From Ananas comosus (lineage: Eukaryota > Streptophyta > Magnoliopsida > Poales > Bromeliaceae): a stretch of DNA of 64,000 bases. A program made the translations under genes and the position numbers. Below, in pieces: positions 11,378 through 23,933 of this stretch (the first letter of the stretch is position 1; each line of letters starts with the position of its first letter). The DNA lies in assembly GCF_001540865.1 (NCBI RefSeq), contig NC_033635.1:7323260-7387259 (forward strand), read 5' to 3'. The notes beneath the pieces are model-generated. The model worked only from the letters and a program-made list of their open reading frames with translations. It did no database searches and was not told the origin of the DNA.

Positions 11378-12025
11378 ATACCATTATAGGATTTTCATGT
11401 CACAAGACCCAATCCTCATGCTACCCTAGTCCATGTGTTCGACTCATAAATTACACTACTAAGAAGCATGCAAGGAAAAGAAAATATACATCTATTAATC
11501 CTATAATGCAATATGATCAACATTTATATAACTTAGACATAAAAAGAAATCCGGATGCTTTGGGATGACACCCCCACCTCTTGAGGGTATGGAGGCTCTA
11601 GAAACGCCCTCCAACGGACTTTACGACGAGGCTTTAGCCTTCTTGGTCTAAATGAAGCTTGGTCGGTCTTGTTTTGCCAATAGTTTTTTACCCGCTTTAC
11701 GAATGCAAAATCCGACTTCGCCCCCGCGTTTAGGCACCTAGCAAATAGGTTTACATGGTCCCAAATTAGATCAATCTCATACTTTACCAAAAACCCTATT
11801 TTGGAGCCCTAGGGTTAGCATCAAGCCAAACCCATCTCAAAACCCTAGATTCTAGCTTCAATCCCACCATTCATGGTGCTAGGGATCCATTTGATCCCAT
11901 CCAAAGAGCTAAAACCCAAAAACCCTAAATTCCACAACTAGGGGTAGAAGCCTACCTCTTGTTGTAGCTTCCAAATGAGAAGAGAGGAAGAGGGAGAGGT
12001 CCCAAAAGCCTTCTTAGCTTGATCT
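11378..12025 (-). mobile_element. Tekay-like LTR fragment, minus orientation
   Basis: On the minus strand it contains the block GGTGGGGGTGTCATCCCAAAG near 11560, shared with the LTRs at 13800 and 36450, preceded by AACCCTAG-rich sequence like 17860-17980. It has no recognisable end; the Tat element cuts it at left and a CACTA-like end at right. Confidence 0.5.
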
Positions 12026-12460
12026 CCTACTACAACAAAATTACTTTTTAGCGGTGATTATTTTTTAAATTAGCGGCAATTACAATTGCCGCTAAAATGT
12101 TTTGTGGCAATTTTAACAATTGCCGCTATTGGTAGTGTCGCTAAAAGTTTTAGCGGCATTTATTCCGACGGTTGGTAAAAATTCAAATAAATGCCGCTAA
12201 ATATTATACAATAACAACTATTATAAATGCCGCTAAATAGTATGCAATAACAACTATTATAAATGCCGCTAAATACTATAGAATAACAACCATTATAAAT
12301 GCCGCTATAATTAATAATAATTGCCGCAAAATGCCGCTATAATTAATTATAATTGCCGCAAAAAACATATTAAATGATTGATAAATAAAACTTATAGCGG
12401 CAATTATAATTAATATTAAAATATTTGATTAACAACTAAATACTACAATGAATTGAAATA
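12026..12460 (+). mobile_element. CACTA-like transposon end with subterminal repeats
   Basis: TACTACAACAAAA at about 12030 resembles the CACTACAAxAAAA end of En/Spm transposons. It is followed by about a dozen copies of TAGCGGCAATT or AATGCCGCTAAA in both orientations to about 12400, like the subterminal repeats where CACTA transposase binds. I see neither a transposase nor the opposite end, so this may be a one-sided remnant. Confidence 0.5.
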
Positions 12461-13609
12461 TTAAAAAAATAGTAGTAACCAAAAAGCATTAATAATTTGT
12501 ATAACAAATAGTCTCAACTCTCAAATTATAATTTCAATATTCAAATTAAATTTCGAACATAAGTTCTAACAAAAAATACTTGTTCAAAATGTAGCAAAAA
12601 AATAACAAATACCGCATGGTTGAAACTCTTGCTTCCCACTTCAATTTCCGCAGCTCCAGCTGTTCTGGATCAACCAAAAAAAAGTCATAAAATCAGTATC
12701 CGAATTTACCAAATAAAAATCATCATATGGGCAAATGATTGATAGTACGTAGTGCTATACAGATACATGCATGAATATCCTAAGATGTTGTCTGGTGAAG
12801 CATAGACTATATATAGATCTAATCAGTGTGTTCTAAATTCTACTTAATATTAATTGGCGAGTTCCTGATGCAGTGTCAGCAATTTCTTCCAAGTAAGGTA
12901 AATAATAAAGTCGAAAACTTTTCAAAAATGTATAAGCAATTGGCCTTCTAGATAATAGTGTCATCAGTGACAGCAATTCCTCAAAACAAATATAAAAGAG
13001 TAGTCAAACTAGAAAATTTAGCAATTCTTCAAAATAAATGAAGCAAAGCATTTTATTGGATCACTAGTGAAGTTACCCGCGCATTGCGGCGGGCTGATAC
13101 TGTAAGAGATAGAAAATTAGCATAAGTAAAATATTTTAAACTTTTTTCACTTGTCATGAGAAATCAATCAATACAAATAAAAGATATGAAACAAATATAA
13201 CAAAATTTATAATTTTAGCAAGTAAATTACACGTAATAATAATAATAAAAAAACAGCAATAGAACACTACTCCACATACACCTTAATTGCGCTGTCGATA
13301 TCGGGAAGGCGAATCCTGATCCCCACTTCTCATTCGCCACAACTGTTAGCGTCGAGCTTCTCTTCAATCGCAGCAACACATATCTTATTTTATTTGTTTC
13401 TTTTATAGAATTAATTTGTTTAGATGACAATAAATATGAACATATTAATTAAGAAATGAATACGTGGGAAGACGAAACATTATGCGGAGATAAAAGATAA
13501 TAAATTCGATCATTAGGAATAAAGAAAAAGGCAAGAATGGGGGAAGGAGGCAAGGATGAAGGAGGCTTTGCCATGTGGCAAAGTTTATGAAGAATAATGT
13601 TGAGATCGA
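12461..13609. other. Unassigned AT-rich intergenic sequence
   Basis: There are no supported genes. It holds AT-rich sequence that may be the inside of the CACTA-like element, and a GC-rich patch ACCCGCGCATTGCGGCGGG at 13076-13094 that can form a weak hairpin. The short minus-strand frame near 13227-13430 has no feature I recognise. Confidence 0.5.
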
Positions 13610-15075
13610 AGCTTAGGTTTGATCTCATTCTAACCTAATTGGTAGGTCAACGAACACATCGGTGCGCTCGGTTCGACGATACGACGAGCGTGCGCGAAGA
13701 TATTGGGAAAAGAAGCTAAATTGGTACAGATTGTCGCAGCTTGCGGTGAAAGCATCTAAAAATTGTGGAAAATTGCTTTTCGTCATCCTTGAAATACTAA
13801 AAGGTGGGGGGTGCTATCCGAAAACATCGGATCTCTTTCTATGTCTATGTCCCTTTTATTGAGCATATTGCTAATGTATATTCATGCATGTAGGGTAGTA
13901 AATGAAATATGGTTGGTTTTGCTCAATTATCTGTTTAAAGATTATTGTGAATAGATAAAGAACCATGTGAAACATATGAGAATGTAAGACCCTATGTGCA
14001 TGTGAATGCGAGAAAAGACTTGGACAATAGTAAACAAAGGTGACATTGACATTAGTGACCTGATTGGCACCGTGATTGTTAATGACTAAACAAGGTTTAG
14101 CTTATTGTGGTATTAGGGCCATTGCGGCTTTATACATTGAGACAGGTTTGGCAAGATTTCTTCAAATTGAGGATTGGATCGTACTCACACTAGCTTTGGC
14201 TTGAGGAAGGTAGCTCCTTCTCAAGCGGTGTACTTCGGAGTGTAGACACCAAGGGGAGCAGCCCGGTCATTGTTCCCTCGGGTGGTAGTGCTAGTAGCCT
14301 CCCCCGGTAGACGGGAATGGTGGTCTGTGAGATTTGAGGTGAACCATGTGTACCTCGGGATGATTGGGTAAAGGCCAAAAGAAAAGAAAGTAAACGAGAA
14401 AGAACGTGCATGCATAAGATCTATGAATTGATTATCTACCTATCTGTTGACAGTTATTTTGTTGGCATTGTATTAGTAATTGCATTAGATGGTTTGATAT
14501 CTACTCTTATTGAAATACATATGCCTGAGATAGACCTAGTAGGCGAGTCGGCGCGGTCGGCGGCCGAACCCACTGGGAACTTCGTTCTAGTTCTCATTAC
14601 CACTAACTCTGCAGATTCGTGCGCGAGCGGGGCGGCGGAGGATCGAGGCAAGGGTATCGCGCCGTAGATAGCGGCCTCGGAGTTTATAGGCATACCCTAT
14701 ATTTTGGTGTATTCAACTTTAGTATGTTGAACTTGTAATGTAAAGAATGATAAAGATGTAAACTTTATTTTGGTTAAAGGCAAAAGTAAATGTAAATGAT
14801 TGGTAAAACATGAATGTAAATGTAATGGTTTACTTGCGTTTGATACAAATGTAATCAAATGACTTGTATGTTGAATGCTTAGATAGTTTCGATGCTTTCA
14901 CTTGTGGTTGTTGTTGTTTGCCCTCGTGCAAACCTTGTATATCTTGCAATTTTTTTGTTGACTTGCTTGTAATATACATGTTGTTGGAGCCTTGGGTGGA
15001 CAGGGGAGGTGCTGTCCGTTCGGCGTCTGTCATGTGCTCGAATCCGATCAAATTGGCGGAGCTCGGGGCGTGACA
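13610..15075 (+). mobile_element. Tekay-like LTR, 3' two-thirds
   Basis: It follows the plus-strand LTR plan seen at 27059-30096: CCTAATTGGTAGGTCAACG, the GGTGGGGGGTGCTATCC block at 13805, CCGAACCCACTGGGAAC at 14563, and the terminus GCTCGGGGCGTGACA ending at 15075. No primer site follows (CAAAATATGG), so this is a solo LTR or fragment. The first part of the LTR is missing. Confidence 0.7.
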
Positions 15076-15686
15076 CAAAATATGGGAGTGAGGTTAACTT
15101 TAATTTTTTTTTTTTCAAAAGCAAATTAATATCAGTCGTTGGATGCGAGAGTTGTAGGATGTACAACCCAATGTGGGTTGTACCAGTAGGATAACTCTTT
15201 TTTTTTTTTTTTTTACAACAACACAGTTCCAAAAAAGGTACACCTACAAAACAAAACCAAAAGGGATAGACACTATCTACTGCTCCACGTCCTTTCCTTT
15301 CTCCGCCGCGTCCGGCTCTGATGGACCTGAAAAACGAGAGTGTGAAAACTATATAAATATCAGCCGCGAACGAACCGGCCCCGCCGTAGGTGTTTCTAAG
15401 GCGAGTGGTCATTCATGGTAGAGATTAAATTTGTTTGAATTTTATTTTGAAATCAGGATTATAGGTTCATGGCTTCCAACAGACTCAAGAATCTGCTGTT
15501 AATTACCCCACACTTTCGGTGTTAAGGAACCCTCGATTAAGAGACCAAATATAAATGCTGATAATAAAGGAGACCAAACAGGCAAATAAAATTTTACTAA
15601 TATGATTTGCCGTGTACATGGCTTAAGCAGGGGCATACCCCCACTGTACATAAATTTTATAAGATTAGATACTCAATTTAGTGACT
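15076..15686. other. Unassigned sequence before the nested solo LTR
   Basis: It contains two T-runs (about 15103 and 15198) and AT-rich sequence, but no supported gene. Its right end, AATTTAGTGACTTGGTG, resembles a diverged unit of the 36-bp array at 30573, so it is probably the left continuation of that locus. Confidence 0.5.
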
Positions 15687-15771
15687 TGGTGTGTAGTGTA
15701 TCGGATTTTTTTAGTATAGAAGTACGTGTAAATAAAAAATAGTGTAAGATACTATTTTTTTATTGGACTTA

Positions 15772-15903
15772 GTGAAGTTTCCTATGTGTAAGTGAAGGGT
15801 TTACTTGGAGGTGAAGTTTCCTATGTGTAAGTGAAGGGTTTACTTGGAGGTGAAGTTTTTTATGTGTAAGTGAAAGGTTTACTTGGAGGTGAAGTTTCCT
15901 ATA
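15772..15903 (+). repeat. 39-bp tandem repeat upstream of a TATA box
   Basis: The unit GTGAAGTTTCCTATGTGTAA plus 19 bases is repeated 3.3 times in the U3 of the outer LTR and ends directly at the TATA box. Confidence 0.8.
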
Positions 15904-15907
15904 TATA
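15900..15907 (+). promoter_or_regulatory. Probable TATA box of the outer LTR
   Basis: TATATATA follows the 39-bp repeats and precedes a CT-rich leader (TTTCTCTCATTCTCC...), the same layout as TATAAATA at 43383 in a sister LTR. Confidence 0.5.
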
Positions 15908-16166
15908 TGAGGGACTTGAGCCTTTTCTCTCATTCTCCACCACTTAAACCAAAAGAGAAACCTTCTCTTTCTCTCTCTAAACCTCTCTCTCCTAGAGTTT
16001 TGCTCCAATAGTGGAGATTTGGTGGAAGAAGCTTACTTGCAGGTGAAGCTTTCTTCTTCTTCACCATTGGCTTGAAGAGAGCTTGGGTTTGCGTTGGAAG
16101 AAATCGATGGCCATAAAATGCGCTGCTAGGCTACCCGCTTCGTGTCGACGCCACGAGGTGGGGGGT

Positions 16167-18688
16167 TGTCACGCCCCGGGACCCAGCGGGAGCCCGCCCG
16201 GCGCGTGCCCAGACCCGCCATATGTCTACAACATATAAGGCGTCTAAAAACAACAATAATAACAGCAATAATAAAAGACATCTAGAAGTATCAGAGCATA
16301 ATAAATGTCTAAATGCTACAACAAGGGATAAGGATAAAGCAGTAAATCCATTAAGTAAAACTTAGAGTAAGAACAATAGAAAATCCCAAATACAAGAGCT
16401 ATTAGTAGGTACATAGGTGGTCTCTATACATGGATACAAAATCTCTCACTCTCTCTCAACTACAAAAAGAAGGAGTAAACCACCTAGGCAAAGTACCGCT
16501 CCTCGCTAGCTAGCTAAGCGATCCCCTTGCCGCGATCCCGTGCCTCCGCCGGTGCCGAAGGCTCTGAAGAGGAAACATAGAAACAGGGGCGTGAGAACTA
16601 TTAAAAATAGTTCCCAGTGGGCAATTACTGACTTCAGTGAATGCACCACAAGGCCCAAAGCTACAGAAGAGGTTAGTGACCAAAAATGTAGAAAAGCGAA
16701 AGGTAAGTAAAATGTAACTTACTACTACATGATATCTCTACTTAGCCTAAATAGCATAAGTATGAAACAACCATTCATGAAGTAACAGTCTCCAACTATC
16801 ATAATGTCCACAATGCGAAATAGTAAAGTTCCGTTGTTTACTATTCTAGTCAATGTCCAAGTAATAACTCTAAGTCATCATGAATACTCGAAGTCAAAAT
16901 CTGAAGAGACCCACCCGAAGGCTGTCTAAGGCCTGAGACCCACCCGTAGGCTTGTCTGGCCGGTTGCCGAGCCTAATGGCCCCGTGGTAGTCATCATCCC
17001 ACCCTAGGAATGAGCCTGGCCCACGGCAATCCACTTCCGGCGCCCAATCCCGCACGGCGAATATGTATCGCGATGGCCATTCCGGAGTGCCGGCTGTAGG
17101 GAGCGACCTCACAAGCATGTCGCGAATGGCACAATGGCAAGTAATCAAACAATCTGTCGCAACAGTACCACAGTCCTCATGTCTAATAACATGTATATAG
17201 TTAAATGTCCTTGTGGCCAAGTCACTATTTCATCATATCTCAAATATGGGAATATAGTTGATGTCAATGTGGCCTATTATCAAGTCTCTATGTTGCAGTT
17301 TAATAATTCTCTAGTCCAAGTGCCTCTTTATGACACTATGGCTCATTTTGTACCCCAATATGGAATAGCTAAGTTCAAAGAACTTATAGTTCTAGTCAAA
17401 TCGAAGCCATGAATTTTGATTTCCTATCATCTCATAGAATATTCGTCGCATGCATATTAACAAAGCACATCTGTCTCTCTCTCTCTACTACATAGAGTAT
17501 ATTTTCTTGATGCACAACATATGAGTTCTAAGCATTCAAAAACTCTCATAAATGCTACTAAACATGAATATGCATGATTTAAGAGAAGCATGAAAGCATT
17601 TAACCACTTCGGAGGGATTTTCCTCCGATCTCAAGGAAGCCAAACCCACCGATGGCAATGAAACTCCTCGGCACTCCAACGAGGTGTCCTCTAGTCTCCT
17701 AGTACCCTAAAGGTATAGAAACATGTGTCAAACGGGCAAACAAACAAAACTAGCTCAAACATTAAGCTAATCAATCATAGGTGAGGAAAAACTCACCTCT
17801 AATGCAAAAAATCTCCTCTAAAGCTCCAAAATGAAGCTAGGGCTCATCCAATCCAACTAAATGGAAGCCTCTAATCCAATCAATCTAGCTTCAAAAAGCC
17901 CTAGATTCAAAATGCCCCAAAATAAACCCTAATATCACAATCTAGGGTTTCATTCTCAAGAAATCCCATAAACTCGAATCTAGAGGGGAGAGAACATGTT
18001 GCTTACCTCTTAGAAGCTTCAATCAAGCTCTAAACTATCTACTAGTCCCAAGATCTCCCTTCCACAAAGCTCCAATCCCAAAGCTCTTGGCTTCAACCAT
18101 GGAGAATAGCCCAAAAGGGAAAAAGAGAGGCTTAAATACAAATAAAAACCAACCAAAATTCAAAGAAATAGAGAGAGAGGGTGGATGGAGAATCCCCTAC
18201 CTCTTCTCCTGCTGCTGTGAAGCTCAGGGAAGCCCTAAGGGGCGTGGGAGTTACTAATAGATAAGGCTACAAAATCGCGAAAAACCCCCTGCCAACCAAA
18301 CAGCACAAAAACTGCCTCCGTTGTACCGGTACACGGGCTCTTGTACCGGTACAAGGCCGACGAAATCGCAAACCCGAGGCTCGGGTCGCGCGGTCTGCGC
18401 TCTGTACCGGTACCAAGCCCGATGGCTGTACGGTACAACCTCAACCCTCTTGTACCGGTACAAGGCCGAGTCTTGTTCCGGTACCAAGCCCGTGCTGCAG
18501 GCTACCCGGAGAAGCTGGTCCAAAAATCCCGATTTTCGGAATTTTGTGGTGCCAAGTCTCACTCCAACATCCTCGGGATGCGTCCAGGGGTTGGAACACT
18601 ATCACGACCCTCCAAAAACTGTGGAAAGGCTCCACACACAGATCAAACACTCGAATCTTGCAATTTGCTAAGAATCCAGTGCATTACA
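16167..18688 (-). mobile_element. Solo LTR (2522 bp), minus, TSD GGGGT
   Basis: It starts TGTCACGCCCC on the plus strand and ends GCATTACA. GGGGT flanks both sides (16162-16166 and 18689-18693). The two edges, rejoined, restore the GGTGGGGGGTGTTATCC block of the outer LTR. In its own orientation it starts TGTAATGCACTGG, like the LTR at 43743. It carries a TGTACCGGTACA array at 18321-18495. Confidence 0.9.
18321..18495. repeat. TGTACCGGTACA palindrome array
   Basis: There are six copies, some changed by one base, of the 12-bp palindrome TGTACCGGTACA, often followed by AG. Frames rich in YRYK or VPVQ are translations of this motif and are not genes. Confidence 0.8.
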
Positions 18689-19360
18689 GGGGTGTTATCC
18701 GAATTAGCCGGTTTTCATTCTATGTCTAAGTTTTATTCATTATTGATCAATATATCATATGTATAGAATAAGTGAGCATCCTATGAGTTGTGTAATTTCA
18801 TGCTTAGTGTGAGGATGATGATCCGCATGATTTGCATGATACTTGTAGGAATATCTATTTGCATGAATGTTGAGATAGGTGTGGACATGTATATTGCATG
18901 AGAACTTTTATATGACTGCCAATATAGAAATGTACTTATGCATGTTGCATTGAGTTGCTAGCGGACATATGCATGAGGATATGATGTGAGAATAGACTAG
19001 ATCATGAGGAGCTAGTATGTGAACCAATGACATTGTAAAATTAGAAACCATTGCATATGTGGCCGACTTGAACATAGCATGCCTTGTGATTGTTTGGGGT
19101 GTGGGATCCCCGATGTCCACGGGCGGGAGGACTAGATCATACTCGATTCGTCTGTTGTATTTGAGGAGGTCGCGCCTCCCATTTCTGTGAGCTCCGGAGT
19201 TGTATCACAGTGAGATTGAGACGGGGGAGGTGGTCATGACGGTGTGCCCCCGGCAGACGGTCACGGTGGCGTGACAGTGTGGACCGAGTCGTGGTTCGAC
19301 CTTTGGGCGAACCGATTGGATTGAATCCAGGCATGTTCATGGCATTACATAGAGTGCATA

Positions 19361-22012
19361 TGTCACGCCCCGGGACCGGTACCAATTTGGGCCGGCCCGA
19401 GCACGTCAAACAGACGCCGAACGGACAGAGTTTTCCCTGTCCGCCCAAGGCTCATCACATGTACATTTTAAAAAAGAAGTGTACTAGCGGAAACATACAC
19501 AAACGGCTTACACGAGGGTAAGCAATAGCCATGAGTGAGAGAAAGGAAACTAACATTCAATTTGTACTATGATTCAATTTAGATCATATACATTGCATTC
19601 ATAGTTCTTTACAAACTTTTCATCATTTTTTTTTACATCACATTGCCTCAAATTAAACATTACATTCTTTTCTTTCTTTGCTTTGTACATCAACATCTTA
19701 AATCATCAAATACAAAAGATGATAAAAGGGTAAACTACTAACAAAATGTAAGTCCGACTCGGGTGGCCTCTGTCTAGGGTGCGATACCTTTACCGCGGTC
19801 GCTTGCCGGCTCGCTCGGTCCCGACTCTGTAGAATAGTGGGGTGAGAACTACAACAAAGTTCCCAGTGGGTTCGGCCCGAACATCACCGACTTTCCTACT
19901 AGGACTAATTCAGGTATAATAGAAAGGATAAGCTGAATATAGTAACCAATCTATAACATGATGCTAATATGCCTGAACGATAAAGCAAGAAGTATGCTCA
20001 ACATAAAACTCATGCAGATTATACAAGTTCTTTGTTCTTTCACTTTACTCTTTGTTCTTTGTTCTTTATTCTTTGTTATTTAATCTCACGGCTAACCCGA
20101 GGGTTTCGCCAGATTAACTTGCTTCAGATTAAGTCCATCATCGCGGGCTCTCAGCTTCCTCCCGCTAAGACCGTCCTCGGGTTTACTCCAACCCGTGATG
20201 CAAAACTCCGGAGTGCATCGCCCGAGGGGGAGCGACCGCCCTCGAGCACGGAACTCATAGCAAGTACAATCGAATCCTTAACTCTAAGGATTATAAGTTC
20301 AATTATGTCATTACACTAACTCTAATGTTCTTTTCATCACTTTATGTTGCTACTCTGGCAATCTTGGTTCTTTACATTTCTTTACCTTTGGCTATCTTTA
20401 GCAATCATGTTCTTTACTCTTTGCATGTTCTTTATGCCCCACTTTACATTAACTTTAGTCATTGTCATTACTCTTTACATCACATTGATTCTTTGCCTCA
20501 CACTAACTCTAGTGTCACTTTACTTTATATTATCGAATGCCACTCGATCTATGTCTCATTGTGTCACTCTGTTCTTTTGCCTCACTTGGGTGCTCATATT
20601 TTATCTCATGCATACATAGGGTTAAACATTCATAGGAGTTCTCAAGCATCTTATTAGGCAAATTGTACTCACAATATGCAACATCGCATTACTCTCATCA
20701 CATTTACCCTACAATGCATGCAACAATGTATATAACATATGCTCAATTGAATGACACATTAGGCATAGAAGAAAGTTCAACGAGTTTGGATAGCACCACC
20801 CACCTCGTAGGTTCTCAAAGGTGCTCCGACGATTTCCTTGGGATTTTCAGACTCCTCGTTCTTTACCTGCGGCAAAATGAAGCCAACTTAGGCCATTTTG
20901 CCCATAACTTTTTATAGACTTATCGTAACGTTAATCCGAGCGCACCAACGCCGGAAATACCCCCAATTAGGTTTCTAGAGGGTTAATTTCATTTAGAAAT
21001 CCCCACGAGCAAAAGCCCCAATTTGGGTGCTCTAGCTCCATAGCATATATCAAACCTACGGTTTGATCTCTTTGGGAAGCAGAAGAAGCTTCAATCCACT
21101 CTAGAAAGTCCATTAAAACCATCCTTAGTTCGATCCAAACCCTAGTTTGGATTCTACCATGTGAGGGGTTGAAGCTCACCTTCAAGCTTCACCTCTTGTA
21201 CTCATGCCATGGTCTTGATCTCAAATGAAGCAAAAGAAAAGCTTCAAAGACTCAAAAGGTTTCGTTAAAACCATTTCTAGGTTTACCCAAACTCTAGTTT
21301 GGGATTTATCATGAGAAGGGGCAAAGCTTACCTTTAAGCTTGCTCCTTTTCCAAGCTAGAGAAGGAGGGGAGAGAGTTGCTTCCACTCTTCTTCTTGTTC
21401 TTCACCTTCTTCTTCTTCTTATCTTGGTTCTTCTCCTTCTCCTTGTCTTCTAGAGAGAGAAAGAGAGAAGAGAGGGTGAGGGAGAGTGAGGGAAATGAGA
21501 GGAGAGAGCTCAGACCCCTCCCATATGACCCCACTCATGTACTATTTGCTAAAACACCCCTCAACTTTTATCTCTTCAAACTACCTGAACTGGGCAGTTT
21601 TCGCGGTGAGGGACCGGTTTCCCCGACTTGGGACCGGTCCCAGAGAGCTCTCCCGCAGCTCAGCGGGGGCATTCGCACAGAGCAATCGGTCTCTCCCAGG
21701 GAGACTTGTCTCTCGGGGACCGGTCTCTCCCGCAGGGATCGGTTCCCGAGAGCTTGTTTTCTAGGACTTAGCCGATTTTTCAGCTGCTTAGTTTTCACGC
21801 GTTCGGGGACCGGTCTCTCCCACGAGGGACCGGTCCCCGAGAGCTCAAAAACTACAGTTTGCAGATTTTTGATTCTTTAGCTCTCGAAAACCTCCCACAT
21901 TGCACTTTTGATCACTTTAACACCTTCGGACTTTCCGAAGTGTACCATCCTCGCACTTTGGTCGATTTGACTAAAGTTCGATATTTATTTTCCGAATTCT
22001 CGGTATATTACA
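19361..22012 (-). mobile_element. Solo LTR (2652 bp), minus, TSD GCATA
   Basis: It starts TGTCACGCCCC at 19361 and ends TATATTACA at 22012. GCATA flanks both ends (19356-19360 and 22013-22017). It is nested in the outer LTR. Its last 600 bp match 1-594. It carries a GGGACCGGTCTCTCC array at about 21610-21840. Confidence 0.92.
21610..21842. repeat. ACCGGT motif array
   Basis: Several copies of GACCGGT or ACCGGTC in GGGACCGGTCTCTCC-like context. It is the same array as at 190-415. Confidence 0.75.
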
Positions 22013-22017
22013 GCATA

Positions 22018-22274
22018 CATGGTAGAACTTAAACTTATACTTGCTGACATGACTAGTAAAGGCATAGCTACACATTTGAGCATGATATAGATGTAGATGA
22101 GCAGGGTAGGCTTATTGTTATATCTATTATTCCTTTGACATGTTGACCTTTTTATCATAGAGTGTGATAAAAATAAATAAAAATAAAAATATGGTTTTAG
22201 ACCATATAATGTCAAGCTGGCGGCTGGGGCGGCTAAAAAAGTGATTCAGATTCTTTCCGTATCTTTGTTATTTT
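22018..22274 (+). mobile_element. Segment of the outer LTR before the assembly gap
   Basis: This continues the outer LTR after the GCATA insertion and runs into the run of Ns. Confidence 0.6.
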
Positions 22275-23167
22275 NNNNNNNNNNNNNNNNNNNNNNNNNN
22301 NNNNNNNNNNNNNNNNNNNNNNNNNNNNNNNNNNNNNNNNNNNNNNNNNNNNNNNNNNNNNNNNNNNNNNNNNNNNNNNNNNNNNNNNNNNNNNNNNNNN
22401 NNNNNNNNNNNNNNNNNNNNNNNNNNNNNNNNNNNNNNNNNNNNNNNNNNNNNNNNNNNNNNNNNNNNNNNNNNNNNNNNNNNNNNNNNNNNNNNNNNNN
22501 NNNNNNNNNNNNNNNNNNNNNNNNNNNNNNNNNNNNNNNNNNNNNNNNNNNNNNNNNNNNNNNNNNNNNNNNNNNNNNNNNNNNNNNNNNNNNNNNNNNN
22601 NNNNNNNNNNNNNNNNNNNNNNNNNNNNNNNNNNNNNNNNNNNNNNNNNNNNNNNNNNNNNNNNNNNNNNNNNNNNNNNNNNNNNNNNNNNNNNNNNNNN
22701 NNNNNNNNNNNNNNNNNNNNNNNNNNNNNNNNNNNNNNNNNNNNNNNNNNNNNNNNNNNNNNNNNNNNNNNNNNNNNNNNNNNNNNNNNNNNNNNNNNNN
22801 NNNNNNNNNNNNNNNNNNNNNNNNNNNNNNNNNNNNNNNNNNNNNNNNNNNNNNNNNNNNNNNNNNNNNNNNNNNNNNNNNNNNNNNNNNNNNNNNNNNN
22901 NNNNNNNNNNNNNNNNNNNNNNNNNNNNNNNNNNNNNNNNNNNNNNNNNNNNNNNNNNNNNNNNNNNNNNNNNNNNNNNNNNNNNNNNNNNNNNNNNNNN
23001 NNNNNNNNNNNNNNNNNNNNNNNNNNNNNNNNNNNNNNNNNNNNNNNNNNNNNNNNNNNNNNNNNNNNNNNNNNNNNNNNNNNNNNNNNNNNNNNNNNNN
23101 NNNNNNNNNNNNNNNNNNNNNNNNNNNNNNNNNNNNNNNNNNNNNNNNNNNNNNNNNNNNNNNNNNN
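22275..23167. other. Assembly gap, 893 N
   Basis: The left end of the next element's 5' LTR lies here. About 2.3 kb of LTR would be needed before 23168 if it is as long as its 3' partner, so the gap length is probably underestimated or the LTR is truncated. Confidence 0.95.
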
Positions 23168-23914
23168 AACTTTATGATTAAAATGGTAAATGACAGAAAA
23201 CCTTAAATGTCAATTGGATGAAAGTAGTAATCGATTGAATTACTAGTTGATTGTATAGTTGCATCATCGCATGATTTTCATATTGCATAGTTGTGAGGCA
23301 TGACATGTATTTCAATTATCGCATATATATATATTTGTTGGATATTTGTTGGACTAACATGTTGCAGTGCCTCCCTTGGACCCCTTGGACCTATTGGTCG
23401 AGCTCTTCCCTTGGGTGGCCGTACTCACTGGGAACCATGGAGTTGGTTCTCACCCCACGTTGTTTTGGGGTGTTACAGGTATACACGTAAGCGGCGCGGC
23501 GGCGCGAGGCGAGGGCGTAGCTCCGTAGTTAGCGCCCTACCACCGAGACCGGAGATAACGGTACCCTGAGTCGGCCTTTACTTAGGGATGTAAGGAAATG
23601 AAAGGAATCAAGTTGTAATAATTTGTAATAAAAGCATGATTGTATTTGGAAGTTAAATGTATTATGTAATTGAGATGTAAAATGTATCTATATAATGTGA
23701 ATGCTTGTAATAGCAAGTAGATTATGTTTTTGATACTTTCTTATGCAATCTTTGATTGAAATGTGTTCCTGGTTGGAACTTTGTACATTGTATTGATTGC
23801 GACGCCTTGAATGTACAGGGGAGACTCTGTCCGCGGTACCGGAAAAACCTTGTCCGTTCGGCGGTCTGTCGGCGTGCCCGAAACCGGCCAAATAGGCGGG
23901 CTCGGGGCGTGACA
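23168..23914 (+). mobile_element. 5' LTR (3' part only) of the LARD-like element
   Basis: It aligns base for base with 29359-30096 except for a 9-bp duplication (CCTTGGACC, near 23382) and about nine substitutions counted by eye, roughly 98.8% identity. Confidence 0.88.
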
Positions 23915-23921
23915 GATAAGA

Positions 23922-23933
23922 TGGTATCAGAGC
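23922..23933 (+). promoter_or_regulatory. Primer binding site, initiator tRNA-Met
   Basis: TGGTATCAGAGC matches the 3' end of plant initiator tRNA-Met, 7 bases after the LTR. It sets the orientation of the whole LTR family in this window. Confidence 0.93.

Noticed and set aside
17134..17412. A 92-residue frame with natural-looking composition
   Set aside because: It lies inside the complete solo LTR 16167-18688 and has no recognisable domain.
18321..18766. Frames rich in YRYK, VPVQ and TGT on both strands (also 24540-24918)
   Set aside because: Products of the TGTACCGGTACA palindrome, which gives the same residues in several frames.
22241..23206. A 321-residue frame
   Set aside because: It is almost wholly Ns from the assembly gap. 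The same holds for frames over 50946-51045.
23922..23933. A fragment of a tRNA-Met gene
   Set aside because: Only the 12-base primer match directly after an LTR end; it is a primer binding site.
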